Below are positions 7,943 to 16,717 of a DNA stretch of 63,837 nucleotides, one piece after another. The DNA is from Bacteroidota bacterium. GTDB taxonomy: Bacteria; Bacteroidota; Bacteroidia; NS11-12g; UBA955. How positions within the stretch are numbered: position 1 is the first letter of the stretch; every line of letters begins with the position of its first letter. The notes beneath the pieces are model-generated. The model worked only from the letters and a program-made list of their open reading frames with translations. It ran no database searches and had not been told where the DNA came from. The DNA is taken from positions 1 to 63,837 of the forward strand of contig VGFS01000010.1 in the NCBI GenBank assembly GCA_016868785.1. The letters are read 5' to 3'. The position numbers and the translations under genes are program-made.

Positions 7943-9604
7943 ATGAATAGTATGGATAATACAATCAAAGAAAGACTTTTGGCTGCGTATGCGGCTCAAC
8001 AGAGCAGAACTTATTATGCGGCGTGGCCAGAATCGCCCCGTGCGTATGCAGAGGATGGCATGGCGAGGGGATTGGCTGTGTTCCAGGCTTTATTGACACA
8101 AAATTTCACGGCATTGTCGCAAACTGGCAGCGATGGCTGGGTAGGCGAAGAGGTGAGTCCCTATATGATGACCGGATTGGGCATTCAGTATCCTGAGTTT
8201 TCCGCGGCTACCTTGATTCAACAAGCCAAGGATGCGCAGCAAGTGTGGGGAAAGACTTCGGTTGATCAGCGTGCGGCAGTTTTGTTGGATGCATTGGATC
8301 GCGTGGCTGTGAAGTTTTTTGATATTGCCTATGCCACGATGCACACGACTGGACAGAGTTTTATGATGAGTTTTCAGGCCAGCGGACCGCATGCGAACGA
8401 CAGGGCGATGGAGGTATTGTCGATGGCTTACCATGAGTTGAATCGTTTTCCTGCCTCGGTTGACTGGGTGAAGAACATGGGTAAGTTTGATTTGCAGTTG
8501 AAGAAGAATTACAAAGCGGTGCCGAAAGGCATTGCATTGGTAATAGGGTGTTCAACATTTCCCACATGGAACACGGTGCCTGGTTTGTTTGGTAGTATGA
8601 TGACTGGCAACGCGAGCATCGTAAAGCCCCATCCTAAGAGTGTGTTGCCAATCGCCATGGTGGTTGCCGAAATGCAAGCGGCCCTGCGGGCCGCAGGTTA
8701 TCCCGAAACGGTGGTGCAGTTGGGTGTGGATACCTTGGCCAATCCCATCACCAAAGAATTGGCCGAAAACGAGGCGGTGAAACTGATTGATTATACCGGA
8801 GGTTCCGCCTTCGGCGATTATATTGAAACTTTGACTGGCAAAACGGTATTTACCGAAAAGGCAGGTGTGAACTCCGTGATATTGCAAGGAGCTACAGATC
8901 CAACTGCTGTGTTTGGGAATTTGGCCTTTGCAGCGAGTTTGTATAGCGGACAAATGTGTACGGCGCCACAGAATGTGTTTGTGTCTGCCGATGGAATCGA
9001 TACTGCCGAAGGTAAAATGAGCTTCGATGATGTAGTTGCTGGCATCGCTCAGGCGGTGAAAGGGTTGGCCGAAAATCCCAAAATGGGTGCGGGTACGTTG
9101 GGTGCCATTCAGAATGACATCACTACCCAGCGGGTTAAGTCCGTAGAAGCAGCGGCGGGTAGTTCAGTGGTATTGGCTTCAATGGCCATTGAGAACCCTG
9201 AGTTTCCTGATGCCCGGACGGCTTCCTCTGCGGTTATCGCCGTGGATGCAGTTGACATTGCGCAATGGAAGCATGAGTGTTTTGGTCCAATCGTTTTTGT
9301 AGTAAAAACCAACAGTCACGACCATAGTTTGGCCTTGGCCAAAGAGTGTGCGGCGAGTTTGGGTGCGATTACTTGCTCTTGTTACAGCAACGATGAATCA
9401 TTCATGACGAAAGTAGAAGACGAAATAAATGCGGCTTTTACGCCTGTGAGTTTCAACTTTGGCGGCGCCGCTTTTGTGAATCAGCATGCTGCGTTTAGTG
9501 ATTTCCATGTGACAGGCGGTAACCCAAGCGGTAATGCGTCATTCACAGATGCACAATATGTGAACCGCCGTTTTGTTTGGGTGGGTAACCGACGTATGGC
9601 GTAA
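7943..9604 (+). CDS. paaN: PaaN-type aldehyde dehydrogenase (phenylacetate degradation family)
   Basis: The protein has 553 residues and follows the layout of the PaaN branch of the aldehyde dehydrogenase superfamily. The N-terminal YYAAWPESPRAYAEDG segment is typical of PaaN. An NAD-binding/ALDH core follows, with the nucleophile Cys339 in SGQMCTAP. The family is associated with aerobic phenylacetyl-CoA catabolism, where it is thought to oxidise the ring-opening aldehyde. It lacks the MaoC-like hydratase domain of PaaZ. The ATG at 7943 is taken as start; an ATG three codons later is an alternative. The open frame extends upstream into the DUF3467 gene but has no homology there. A strong terminator follows. 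A related thiolase is at 51.5 kb; other paa genes are not in the window. Confidence 0.83.
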   Translation: MNSMDNTIKERLLAAYAAQQSRTYYAAWPESPRAYAEDGMARGLAVFQALLTQNFTALSQTGSDGWVGEEVSPYMMTGLGIQYPEFSAATLIQQAKDAQQVWGKTSVDQRAAVLLDALDRVAVKFFDIAYATMHTTGQSFMMSFQASGPHANDRAMEVLSMAYHELNRFPASVDWVKNMGKFDLQLKKNYKAVPKGIALVIGCSTFPTWNTVPGLFGSMMTGNASIVKPHPKSVLPIAMVVAEMQAALRAAGYPETVVQLGVDTLANPITKELAENEAVKLIDYTGGSAFGDYIETLTGKTVFTEKAGVNSVILQGATDPTAVFGNLAFAASLYSGQMCTAPQNVFVSADGIDTAEGKMSFDDVVAGIAQAVKGLAENPKMGAGTLGAIQNDITTQRVKSVEAAAGSSVVLASMAIENPEFPDARTASSAVIAVDAVDIAQWKHECFGPIVFVVKTNSHDHSLALAKECAASLGAITCSCYSNDESFMTKVEDEINAAFTPVSFNFGGAAFVNQHAAFSDFHVTGGNPSGNASFTDAQYVNRRFVWVGNRRMA

Positions 9605-9624
9605 TCACTTCGCAAAGTTAATTT

Positions 9625-9673
9625 GATACAAACAAAGAGGGGGCCGCGCAGCGGCCCCCTCTTTGTTTGTATC
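9625..9673. terminator. 23-bp perfect hairpin, bidirectional terminator
   Basis: The arms 9625-9647 and 9651-9673 are perfect 23-bp reverse complements around a 3-nt GCA loop, with a GC-rich centre and A/T-rich flanks. It lies 20 bases after the paaN stop. On the other strand it lies directly after the TAG of the small lipoprotein-like frame, so it can serve both transcripts. Confidence 0.88.
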
Positions 9674-9674
9674 A

Positions 9675-9881
9675 CTACATCGACTGAATTATCGAGTAGA
9701 ATGAATGATTGATGTTGAAAAACGTGCTTATTAGAGCATCAATGGTGTAAGTGGTGGCAGTTGAATCTGCTTGTGCTACTGAATCTGCCCCTGAAGCCTC
9801 AGTGGCGTTGCTGCTGTATGAGCCCATTACCAAGGCAATTGCTGCAATTCCGGTGCAAAATATATTGTTTTTTATGTTTAT
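9675..9881 (-). pseudogene. small lipoprotein-like gene without a valid start codon
   Basis: The frame reads INIKNNIFCTGIAAIALVMG, then SYSSNATEASGADSVAQADS, and ends with SFYSIIQSM at a TAG at 9675-9677, one base from the terminator hairpin. This has the form of a small Bacteroidota lipoprotein: basic start, hydrophobic core, then a Ser/Ala/Thr-rich linker. Two key elements are off by one base each. The position expected for ATG is ATA (9881), and the lipobox Cys after VMGS is Tyr (TAC). A 50-residue product from the ATG at 9827 is the only canonical option and would lose the signal sequence. An AAAATTTG box (one mismatch to TAnnTTTG) lies 21 bases upstream of the ATA. It could be a decayed gene, a non-canonical start or chance; the terminator placement favours a real or formerly real gene. 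Confidence 0.42.
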
Positions 9882-9953
9882 TTGTTATAATCAATGTATG
9901 GCCAAATTTTCTTTCGTCAATACTTCTTGTGAAAAAAATTGGTAAACGGACGA

Positions 9954-10505
9954 TTATTTTTCTGCTTTCCAGATAATCTCTGTCCCGCCGTTTTTGTGAT
10001 CCAAAAACCGAGCAAGTGTAAACAAGTAATCGCTGAGTCGGTTTAAATATCTCACCACAAAACTGGGAACATCTTCTATGTCGCGCAGATGAACCACCAA
10101 ACGTTCTGCCCGCCGGCAAACACATCTTGCAACATGTGCCTGGGCTCCCTGCACAGACCCTCCAGGTAAAATAAAATTTTTCAACTCAGGCAATTCGGCG
10201 GTGAGGCGATCGATTTCCGTTTCCAACCGACCAATTTTCTCTTCTCCCAGTGCGGGCAAAGAAATATTTGAACCCGCTGCAGACGCCAAAAATGATCCAA
10301 TGGTAAAGAGGTCGTTCTGAACCTCTGCCAGCAAAATCTCCTCTTGTTCGCCTTTTACATGGCAACGAATCATCCCGATGTGACTGTTGAGTTCATCTAC
10401 AGTGCCATAACTCTCTACCCGGATGTGATGCTTTGATACGCGTTCTCCGCCAATTAATCCTGTCTTTCCGTCGTCTCCGGCCTTGGTGTAAATCTTGAAT
10501 CCCAT
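9954..10505 (-). CDS. PduO-type cob(I)alamin adenosyltransferase
   Basis: This 183-residue cytoplasmic enzyme transfers the adenosyl group of ATP to cob(I)alamin, giving adenosylcobalamin. The family motifs are intact: the N-terminal ATP loop YTKAGDDGKTGLIGG with RVSK, the ESYGTVDELNSHIG segment, the RCVCRRAER motif and the final YLNRLSDYLFTLAR. Length and ends are normal for the PduO class. The product is a cofactor for enzymes such as methylmalonyl-CoA mutase or class II ribonucleotide reductase, none of which is in the window. It has its own promoter-like element, so it is probably transcribed separately from gpsA 100 bases upstream. Confidence 0.93.
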   Translation of the reverse strand: MGFKIYTKAGDDGKTGLIGGERVSKHHIRVESYGTVDELNSHIGMIRCHVKGEQEEILLAEVQNDLFTIGSFLASAAGSNISLPALGEEKIGRLETEIDRLTAELPELKNFILPGGSVQGAQAHVARCVCRRAERLVVHLRDIEDVPSFVVRYLNRLSDYLFTLARFLDHKNGGTEIIWKAEK

Positions 10506-10521
10506 GCTTGTGATATAGGTA

Positions 10522-10550
10522 CAAAGTTACCACCCTTTTGTTTGGTTCAA
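10522..10550 (-). promoter_or_regulatory. promoter of the adenosyltransferase gene
   Basis: On the minus strand TAACTTTG (10522-10529) matches the -7 consensus exactly, and a TTG lies 18 bases upstream (10548-10550). The box ends 16 bases before the ATG at 10505. Confidence 0.55.
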
Positions 10551-10605
10551 GCAGGTTGAAAACCGGAAAATTGTATGATCAGCGATTCAGTGCCTTGCGC
10601 AAAAT

Positions 10606-11607
10606 TTATCGCAAGCTGTTTTCGCTCAACGCGCGGAAAGTGCTTTTGGCATTGGCATTCTCGTAGATGACTTGGTAAACAGCATCGGCGATGGGCAATG
10701 TCAGTGCTCGTTTGCTGCTCTTTGCATATACCAATTTCGACGCGTAGTAACCCTCCGCCACCATGTTCATTTCCAGTTGTGCGGCTTTTACTAAGTAGCC
10801 TTTCCCCAACATGTTACCAAACGTTCGGTTTCTGCTAAACTGAGAGTAACAAGTAACCAATAAATCACCGAGATAGGCTGCTTCATTCACGTCTCTCTCC
10901 GCATTGGGATCTATGGCATTGAGGAAAGCCTCCATTTCTCTAATGGCACAACTCGTATACAATGCCAAAAAATTGTCGCCGTAGCCCAACCCATGGGCAA
11001 TACCAGCCCCAATGGCATAGATGTTCTTCATTACTGCGGCATATTCAGCGCCCATCAAATCATCACTGCATTTTACTTTGATGTACTGTCCCACCAACTG
11101 CTGTTTAATGGTTTCAGCAACGTCCAGTCGGTTGGCGGCAACGGTGAGGTAAGATAGTTTTTCGGCAGCGACTTCTTCGGCGTGACAAGGTCCCGTGATG
11201 ATGGCAATTTGGTCTGAAGGAATGTGATGGTGCACCTCCAAGTATTTGGCCATCACCAATTGCGTATTGGGTTCAATGCCCTTAATTGCTGACACATACG
11301 TATGACCTATCGGTAACGTAATGCCTTGCAGTCCTTGGTGTAAAAAAGCCGAGGGGATTGCCAAAATTATGGTTTCGCAAGTGTTGACCAACTCTTGCAA
11401 ATCGTTACAAATGGTTACCCAGTTGGGATGAATCTCAACACTGGATAAGTAATCGGGATTGTGCAAATATTCCTGAATGTATGTCGCCTTTTCAGGATTG
11501 CGAATCCACCATTTAACGGGACGACCCCCATCGGATATCATTTTCATCAAAGCCGTGGCCCAACTGCCACTACCAACGATCCCGATGGGCGATTGTCTTG
11601 CTGTCAT
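10606..11607 (-). CDS. gpsA: NAD(P)-dependent glycerol-3-phosphate dehydrogenase
   Basis: This 333-residue cytosolic enzyme reduces dihydroxyacetone phosphate to sn-glycerol-3-phosphate for phospholipid synthesis. The Rossmann loop GIVGSGSWATAL is at the N-terminus and the catalytic segment MKNIYAIGAGIAHGLGYGDN, with its Lys, is in the middle. The substrate-binding C-terminal domain, with AYLGDLLVTCYSQFSRNRTFG, is complete. The gene starts 5 bases after the bcp stop, so the two are probably cotranscribed. No special regulation is visible. Confidence 0.95.
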   Translation of the reverse strand: MTARQSPIGIVGSGSWATALMKMISDGGRPVKWWIRNPEKATYIQEYLHNPDYLSSVEIHPNWVTICNDLQELVNTCETIILAIPSAFLHQGLQGITLPIGHTYVSAIKGIEPNTQLVMAKYLEVHHHIPSDQIAIITGPCHAEEVAAEKLSYLTVAANRLDVAETIKQQLVGQYIKVKCSDDLMGAEYAAVMKNIYAIGAGIAHGLGYGDNFLALYTSCAIREMEAFLNAIDPNAERDVNEAAYLGDLLVTCYSQFSRNRTFGNMLGKGYLVKAAQLEMNMVAEGYYASKLVYAKSSKRALTLPIADAVYQVIYENANAKSTFRALSENSLR

Positions 11608-11612
11608 TCTGT

Positions 11613-12062
11613 TTATTTAATGATTTGATTTGCGTGGTTTTTGGTGTCAACCTTCTCAATGATCTCTGCCAAATTTCCAGCTTCGTTTATAACGAAGGTA
11701 GTGCGGGCAATGCCCATGTATTTTCTGCCATACATGCTCTTCTCTACCCAAACGCCATAGGCCAAGGCCACGGCGTTGTCGGTATCGGCCAATAAATCAA
11801 AAGGCAGATTGTACTTGTCGATGAACTTTTGGTGTTTGGCTTCGGTATCGGGACTTACACCCAATATGGCGTAGCCTTGCGACAATAAAGCCTCATAATT
11901 GTCACGCAAACTGCAGGCTTCTGCTGTACAGCCGGGAGTATCGTCTTTGGGATAGAAGTATAACACCAATTTTTTTCCGGTGTAATGATTCAAAGTGATT
12001 GTTTCTCCACGTTGGTTGTTGGCAGAGAAGGCAGGGGCGGGTGTTCCAATGGTCAAATTCAT
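11613..12062 (-). CDS. bcp: thioredoxin-dependent peroxiredoxin (Bcp/PrxQ)
   Basis: This 149-residue cytosolic peroxidase reduces H2O2 and organic hydroperoxides using thioredoxin. The peroxidatic Cys45 and resolving Cys50 lie in the motif DDTPGCTAEACSLRD, the classic BCP spacing. The C-terminal IARTTFVINEAG segment is also typical. It sits between the S9 peptidase gene (90 bases upstream) and gpsA (5 bases downstream). Thioredoxin reductase is encoded at 20.1 kb. Confidence 0.95.
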   Translation of the reverse strand: MNLTIGTPAPAFSANNQRGETITLNHYTGKKLVLYFYPKDDTPGCTAEACSLRDNYEALLSQGYAILGVSPDTEAKHQKFIDKYNLPFDLLADTDNAVALAYGVWVEKSMYGRKYMGIARTTFVINEAGNLAEIIEKVDTKNHANQIIK

Positions 12063-12152
12063 GATGGTGTAACAATTAATCGTTTAAAGCGTTTGTTGGA
12101 TGCAAAGCTCGCCGCTTAATGGTTGCGAATTTCGCAAAACTCCACAGACTAT

Positions 12153-14567
12153 TTACAATTTTTCGAAAACGAATTCCGTCATTCTGCGATACAGGTGATA
12201 ACTCGCCGCGCGATCTCCAATGCCGTGGTTGCGGTTTGGATAAACTTCACTGTCGTATCGAACCCCCGATTTGATCATGGAATTGATCATCTCCGCAGAG
12301 TTCTGCCAATGAACATTGTCGTCTCCGGTACCATGTACCAACAAATAATTGCCTTTGATACCGTCGGTAAAATTCAACGGTGAATTGTCCTCGTATCCAC
12401 GTGGATTATCGATGGGTCTGCGCAGGTATCGCTCTGTGTAAATGTTGTCATAAAACTTCCAGTGGGTTACCGGTGCAACGGCTACCGCAGCTTTGAATAC
12501 ATCGCCATGTTTGGTGATGGCAGAACTGCTCATGTATCCGCCGAAACTCCAACCCCAAATGCCGATTCTGTTGGCATCAACGGTTGGGGTTAATGCCATT
12601 TGCTGCGCAGAATAGGCGTGGTCATTGCTCTCCAACTTGCCCAATTGTAAGTAGGTCGATTTTTTGAAAATGGCCCCTTTTCTGCCCGTGCCTCGGTTGT
12701 CAACCACCGTGATTAAATAACCTTTAGACGCCAGAAACTGATGGTAAAAGAAGTTGCGACTGCCAAATTGATTTCGCACTTGATTGCTACCAGGTCCGCC
12801 ATAAACAAACATCATCACGGGGTATTTTTGTGAGGGGTTGTAGTTTGGGGGATAGATCGTGTACGAAATTTGTTTCGATAATAATTGTTTGTGCAAATCG
12901 TATTGTTTAGCTGCCATTGCCGCGTCCCAGCCGTTGACTTTTGCTAGGTGCCAAAATTCCGTTTCCCAAAATCCTTTGGCGGTAGTGTCGGTGGCGTATT
13001 CGCCAAATTTCACCAATCCCAACTGCAAAGAAGCCATTTTTTCTGTCCACGCGACATTCAATTCTACGTCTTTGCTCCAGTTCCCGTCCATGCGTTTGAT
13101 GCGATGTTCCACTACCGGCATATGGGAGTTGTTGCTGCGCGATTCCGTGTAGTATAGGGCATTTGGACCCAAATTTACGTTGTAGTTGTAGCCAGGTTCA
13201 GTGAGGCGCTTTTTGCCTTTGCCGTTGAGGCCTATGCAATAAACATGGTCTTCCAAAACCGATTGTTCGCTGCTGCTGTAAACGATGCTTTTGGTTGCAT
13301 CAACATAGCCCAAGAATCGAATCACATCGAAATTTCCCGCAGTAATCGCTTTGGAGTTTCGCCGGGTAGCCGCACAGTTGGGGGATACGTTGCCTTTTAT
13401 TATGCAGTCAGTGTAGTCCTGTAAATACAAATGGTTGAAGCCCGATTTCTCGCTGCTATATATGAATTTGGTGCTGTTGGGTATGAATGTGAGGTTGTCG
13501 GTGATTTCCACATAGGCCGAATCTATCTCCTCCAGGATCAATCCACAGTCGCCACTCATTGGATTACAGAACAACAGTTCCCAGTGGTTTTGCCAACGAT
13601 TCAGTCGCTGAATGCTCAAAAATTGATCGGTTTGGGTCCACTGGATGCGGGGTAGATACTGGTCCTTCTCACTGTTTGTATTGGCGAATCGCGTTTGCTT
13701 GCTGTTGAGTTCGTAAATATGCACATCTACTTTGGCGTTGTCTTCGCCGGCCTTGGGGTATTTCCAATGGGTTTGCGATGGGTAAAGCTCTTTGTTGTTG
13801 AACATGTCCATCGAGAACTCCTTCACTTTGCTCTCATCGAAGTGATAAAAAGCGAGGAAGCTGCCACTGGGCGACCAGCGCATGCCATTGTCCATAGTAA
13901 ATTCCTCTTCATATACCCAATCCACGGCGCCATTGATGATCTTGTTTTCAGCACCATCGGTGGTGATTTGAGTTTCTATGCCGGCAATCAAATCATAGAT
14001 GAAAACATTGTTTTCTTTTACGTAGGCCACGCGTTTACTGTCGGGCGATAGCGTAGGATAACGCATACGTCCGGGTATGTAGGTGATTTTATGTGATTGC
14101 AAATCAACAACATAGCATTTTGCGGTGAACGAATGTCGATACACTTGTTGTTTCTCGTACTGTACCACCATAAATTTCTCATCGCTGCTTATTTCATAGC
14201 TGCCTTGGGGTGTGATTTCTGGGAACCATTTGCTATCGAACAATGTAGCCGTGGTGGCGTATTTGCCTTCGATGTCTTTCTTAACCAGCGACCAATGAAG
14301 GGGTATGTTGGGTTTTGATTTGTCGACTTCTTGCTGAACAAATTCTAAAAAGTGCTTCCCATCGGGTGCAAACTCCCAAAAATTTGCGGGCTTGGGATAG
14401 AGGGTTGGGTCGCGAAAAATGCGCTCGAGGGTCAGTTGGGCAGTTTCTTCCAACGCGGGTAGGGCTTGCGATCGCTTTGCAATTGCCGATGGATCTTGGG
14501 CATGGGCATTCAAAGAAAACGAGCCCAAAATTGCGGTAAGCACTAATTTGAAAGACAATTTCTTCAT
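12153..14567 (-). CDS. S9 family peptidase, dipeptidyl peptidase IV-like
   Basis: This exported serine peptidase of 804 residues has a signal peptide ending near NAHAQD. A DPP-IV type eight-bladed beta-propeller spans about residues 100-530, and an alpha/beta hydrolase domain forms the C-terminal about 260 residues. The catalytic triad is intact: Ser674 in GWSFGGY, Asp749 in HGTGDDNVHW and His781 in NRNHGIG. The propeller carries a WVYEEEF stretch equivalent to the Glu-Glu motif that binds the free N-terminus in DPP-IV, supporting dipeptidyl release. It probably acts in the periplasm on peptide nutrients. Its ATG overlaps the kup stop codon by one base (TAATG), indicating translational coupling. 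Confidence 0.92.
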   Translation of the reverse strand: MKKLSFKLVLTAILGSFSLNAHAQDPSAIAKRSQALPALEETAQLTLERIFRDPTLYPKPANFWEFAPDGKHFLEFVQQEVDKSKPNIPLHWSLVKKDIEGKYATTATLFDSKWFPEITPQGSYEISSDEKFMVVQYEKQQVYRHSFTAKCYVVDLQSHKITYIPGRMRYPTLSPDSKRVAYVKENNVFIYDLIAGIETQITTDGAENKIINGAVDWVYEEEFTMDNGMRWSPSGSFLAFYHFDESKVKEFSMDMFNNKELYPSQTHWKYPKAGEDNAKVDVHIYELNSKQTRFANTNSEKDQYLPRIQWTQTDQFLSIQRLNRWQNHWELLFCNPMSGDCGLILEEIDSAYVEITDNLTFIPNSTKFIYSSEKSGFNHLYLQDYTDCIIKGNVSPNCAATRRNSKAITAGNFDVIRFLGYVDATKSIVYSSSEQSVLEDHVYCIGLNGKGKKRLTEPGYNYNVNLGPNALYYTESRSNNSHMPVVEHRIKRMDGNWSKDVELNVAWTEKMASLQLGLVKFGEYATDTTAKGFWETEFWHLAKVNGWDAAMAAKQYDLHKQLLSKQISYTIYPPNYNPSQKYPVMMFVYGGPGSNQVRNQFGSRNFFYHQFLASKGYLITVVDNRGTGRKGAIFKKSTYLQLGKLESNDHAYSAQQMALTPTVDANRIGIWGWSFGGYMSSSAITKHGDVFKAAVAVAPVTHWKFYDNIYTERYLRRPIDNPRGYEDNSPLNFTDGIKGNYLLVHGTGDDNVHWQNSAEMINSMIKSGVRYDSEVYPNRNHGIGDRAASYHLYRRMTEFVFEKL

Positions 14568-16510
14568 TACTTGATGCGTTTAAGTTGCGCCGCGGCTCTG
14601 GGAGACACAATCAACGGCACCAACTCAGTGCTCACCATGGATCCATCGAGGCCAAACCATTTTTCGGGTTTACCTGAGAAATACCGGACAGCATCGTAAA
14701 TCTTCATCACTGTATGCTCAAAGATGGGAAGGTCATTTTCTTGACTCATTTCTTCTTCAACAAAGACGTATCTAAAATCACCGATGGATTTTTTGTCTAC
14801 GAAGGCATGATAATGATGATCTAAATCGATTTCCTTGTTTTCGACCAATTCGCGAATCACTGCCTTTAAGTATATGCTGATTTTTTGTTGTACCCTGAAC
14901 CCAAGTCTGAATTGTACCTTGTAGATATCATTCTTTTCAATCGTTAATACCTTGTACTCCATGGTGTAAGGCTCGTCGGTTACCTCGATGTTGACAAACC
15001 AATAAAAATCGGCGCGTTTCGGTCTTTTGTGTAGGATGCTGTACAAAATGGGCGATTCAACCATGGCGGGTTCTTTTACCTTTGACATATACACCAAGTG
15101 GGTGGCATATTTGGGCAAAGTAGTGTCGCGACTTAATGCACGTAGTTTGTCTCTGAAACTATATAGGTCCTCTCGGTCAATTACGTCATTTTTAATTTTA
15201 CCTCCGCGCAGTGAAGAATACATGACTACGATGTAAAGGGCTCCGATGAGAACAGTGAAGAAACCGCCTTCAGAGAATTTGGATAGGTTGGCAATCAAGA
15301 ATACACTCTCGATTAAGAAGAACAAAGCCATGATGGGGTATAAAAACGTCTTTTTGTAGCGCTTGAATTTCATGAAATACGCCAACAGAATGCTTGTCAT
15401 CAACATGTCAATGGTAATCGCAAGACCGTATGCCGCTTCCATTTTTTCGGCTTCTTGGAAAAATAATACCACGGTGATACATCCGATTAGCAAAAAGGAG
15501 TTAATGACGGGAATATAGATTTGACCTTTAATATCGCTTGGGTATTTGACAGTGAATTTGGGAAAGAAGTGTAATCGAATGGCTTCGGAAACCAACGTAA
15601 ATGCACCTGTAATCAGCGCCTGGCTCGCAATGATGGTTGCCATCGCGGCGATTCCAATACCAACGGGCAAGAACCATTCAGGCATCAATGCGTAAAATGG
15701 TCGTTGATAGCCCAAAAATTTGCCTTCTTGTCCTAATAACCATGCGCCTTGTCCAAAATAGTTAAGAACCAATGCCAATTTGACGAATGTCCAAGAAACA
15801 CGGATGTTCTTACGGCCACAGTGCCCCATATCGCTGTACAGCGCTTCTGCACCTGTCGTGCATAGGAATACGGCACCAAGAATTAGAAAGAAATCATATC
15901 GGCTGTAAATCAACAATGATACTGCGTACGTTGGTGAAAGGGCTTTAAGAATCTCTGGGTGTTTGAGGATGTTGGTAAAGCCCAAAACTGCGAGCATACA
16001 GAACCAAATGAGCATGATCGGACCAAAAGATTTTCCGACGAAGCTTGTACCCGCTCTTTGAATCATGAATAAGCCAATCAATATGCTGATAACAATGGGC
16101 ACTGTGTTGAGGTCTTCAAGCCCGTCGATCAATTTTAGTCCTTCGATGGCGGAGGATACTGAAAGCGGTGGTGTAATAATCCCATCGGCCAGCAACATGG
16201 CTCCGCCAATCACCGTGCCGATAATCAACTGCGGATAACGCCTTTTGAGCAGGTTATACAATGAGAAAATTCCACCCTCTCCTTTGTTGTCGGCCCGCAG
16301 CACCAATATGATATACTTGACAGTTGTTTGGATGGTTAGCGTCCAGAAGACTAAGCTTAAACCGCCGTAAACGAGTTCTTTGGTGATCACGTTTTCGCCC
16401 ATGATGGCACTCATAACATACAGGGGAGAGGTTCCGATGTCGCCAAAAATGATGCCCAAGGTAATGAGAAGGCCAGCACCGGTGACCTTATTGATGTGAG
16501 AGTGGCTCAT
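14567..16510 (-). CDS. kup: Kup family potassium uptake protein
   Basis: This inner-membrane K+/H+ symporter has 647 residues. The N-terminal GLLITLGIIFGDIGTSPLYV motif is diagnostic for Kup/HAK/KT transporters. About 12 hydrophobic helices cover residues 10-440, and a cytosolic C-terminal domain follows. Length is normal. It is the first gene of a probable kup - S9 peptidase - bcp - gpsA run on the minus strand. The 207-base gap to the divergent glnN holds the promoters of both; only imperfect -7 matches are visible on this side (TAAATTCG). Confidence 0.95.
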   Translation of the reverse strand: MSHSHINKVTGAGLLITLGIIFGDIGTSPLYVMSAIMGENVITKELVYGGLSLVFWTLTIQTTVKYIILVLRADNKGEGGIFSLYNLLKRRYPQLIIGTVIGGAMLLADGIITPPLSVSSAIEGLKLIDGLEDLNTVPIVISILIGLFMIQRAGTSFVGKSFGPIMLIWFCMLAVLGFTNILKHPEILKALSPTYAVSLLIYSRYDFFLILGAVFLCTTGAEALYSDMGHCGRKNIRVSWTFVKLALVLNYFGQGAWLLGQEGKFLGYQRPFYALMPEWFLPVGIGIAAMATIIASQALITGAFTLVSEAIRLHFFPKFTVKYPSDIKGQIYIPVINSFLLIGCITVVLFFQEAEKMEAAYGLAITIDMLMTSILLAYFMKFKRYKKTFLYPIMALFFLIESVFLIANLSKFSEGGFFTVLIGALYIVVMYSSLRGGKIKNDVIDREDLYSFRDKLRALSRDTTLPKYATHLVYMSKVKEPAMVESPILYSILHKRPKRADFYWFVNIEVTDEPYTMEYKVLTIEKNDIYKVQFRLGFRVQQKISIYLKAVIRELVENKEIDLDHHYHAFVDKKSIGDFRYVFVEEEMSQENDLPIFEHTVMKIYDAVRYFSGKPEKWFGLDGSMVSTELVPLIVSPRAAAQLKRIK

Positions 16511-16683
16511 GAATTATTTATGGGAGCGAATTTAAGCAGGAATTGCCTACGTGGATAAGAAATCTCTCCATGTGTTCATTTTGTGAATAAGTGTGGATTG
16601 TGTGGTTTTTTGGGCGTTGAGACCTGTGGATGGCGTGGTAAAAATTGATTTCAATAAATGTTAAATTGACACTTAAAATGTTT

Positions 16684-16691
16684 GAACTTTG
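16684..16691 (+). promoter_or_regulatory. possible -7 element of glnN (GAACTTTG)
   Basis: GAACTTTG differs from TAnnTTTG by one base and lies 26 bases before the ATG. The nearest upstream TTG (16666-16668) is spaced only 15 bases away, shorter than usual. This is a weak call. Confidence 0.3.
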
Positions 16692-16717
16692 CTGAGTCGA
16701 AAACACTACAACCTCAC

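Noticed and set aside
9751-9945. A 64-codon plus-strand frame between paaN and the adenosyltransferase gene
   Set aside because: It has no start context and lies antisense to the small lipoprotein-like frame, which better explains the region because it ends at the terminator.
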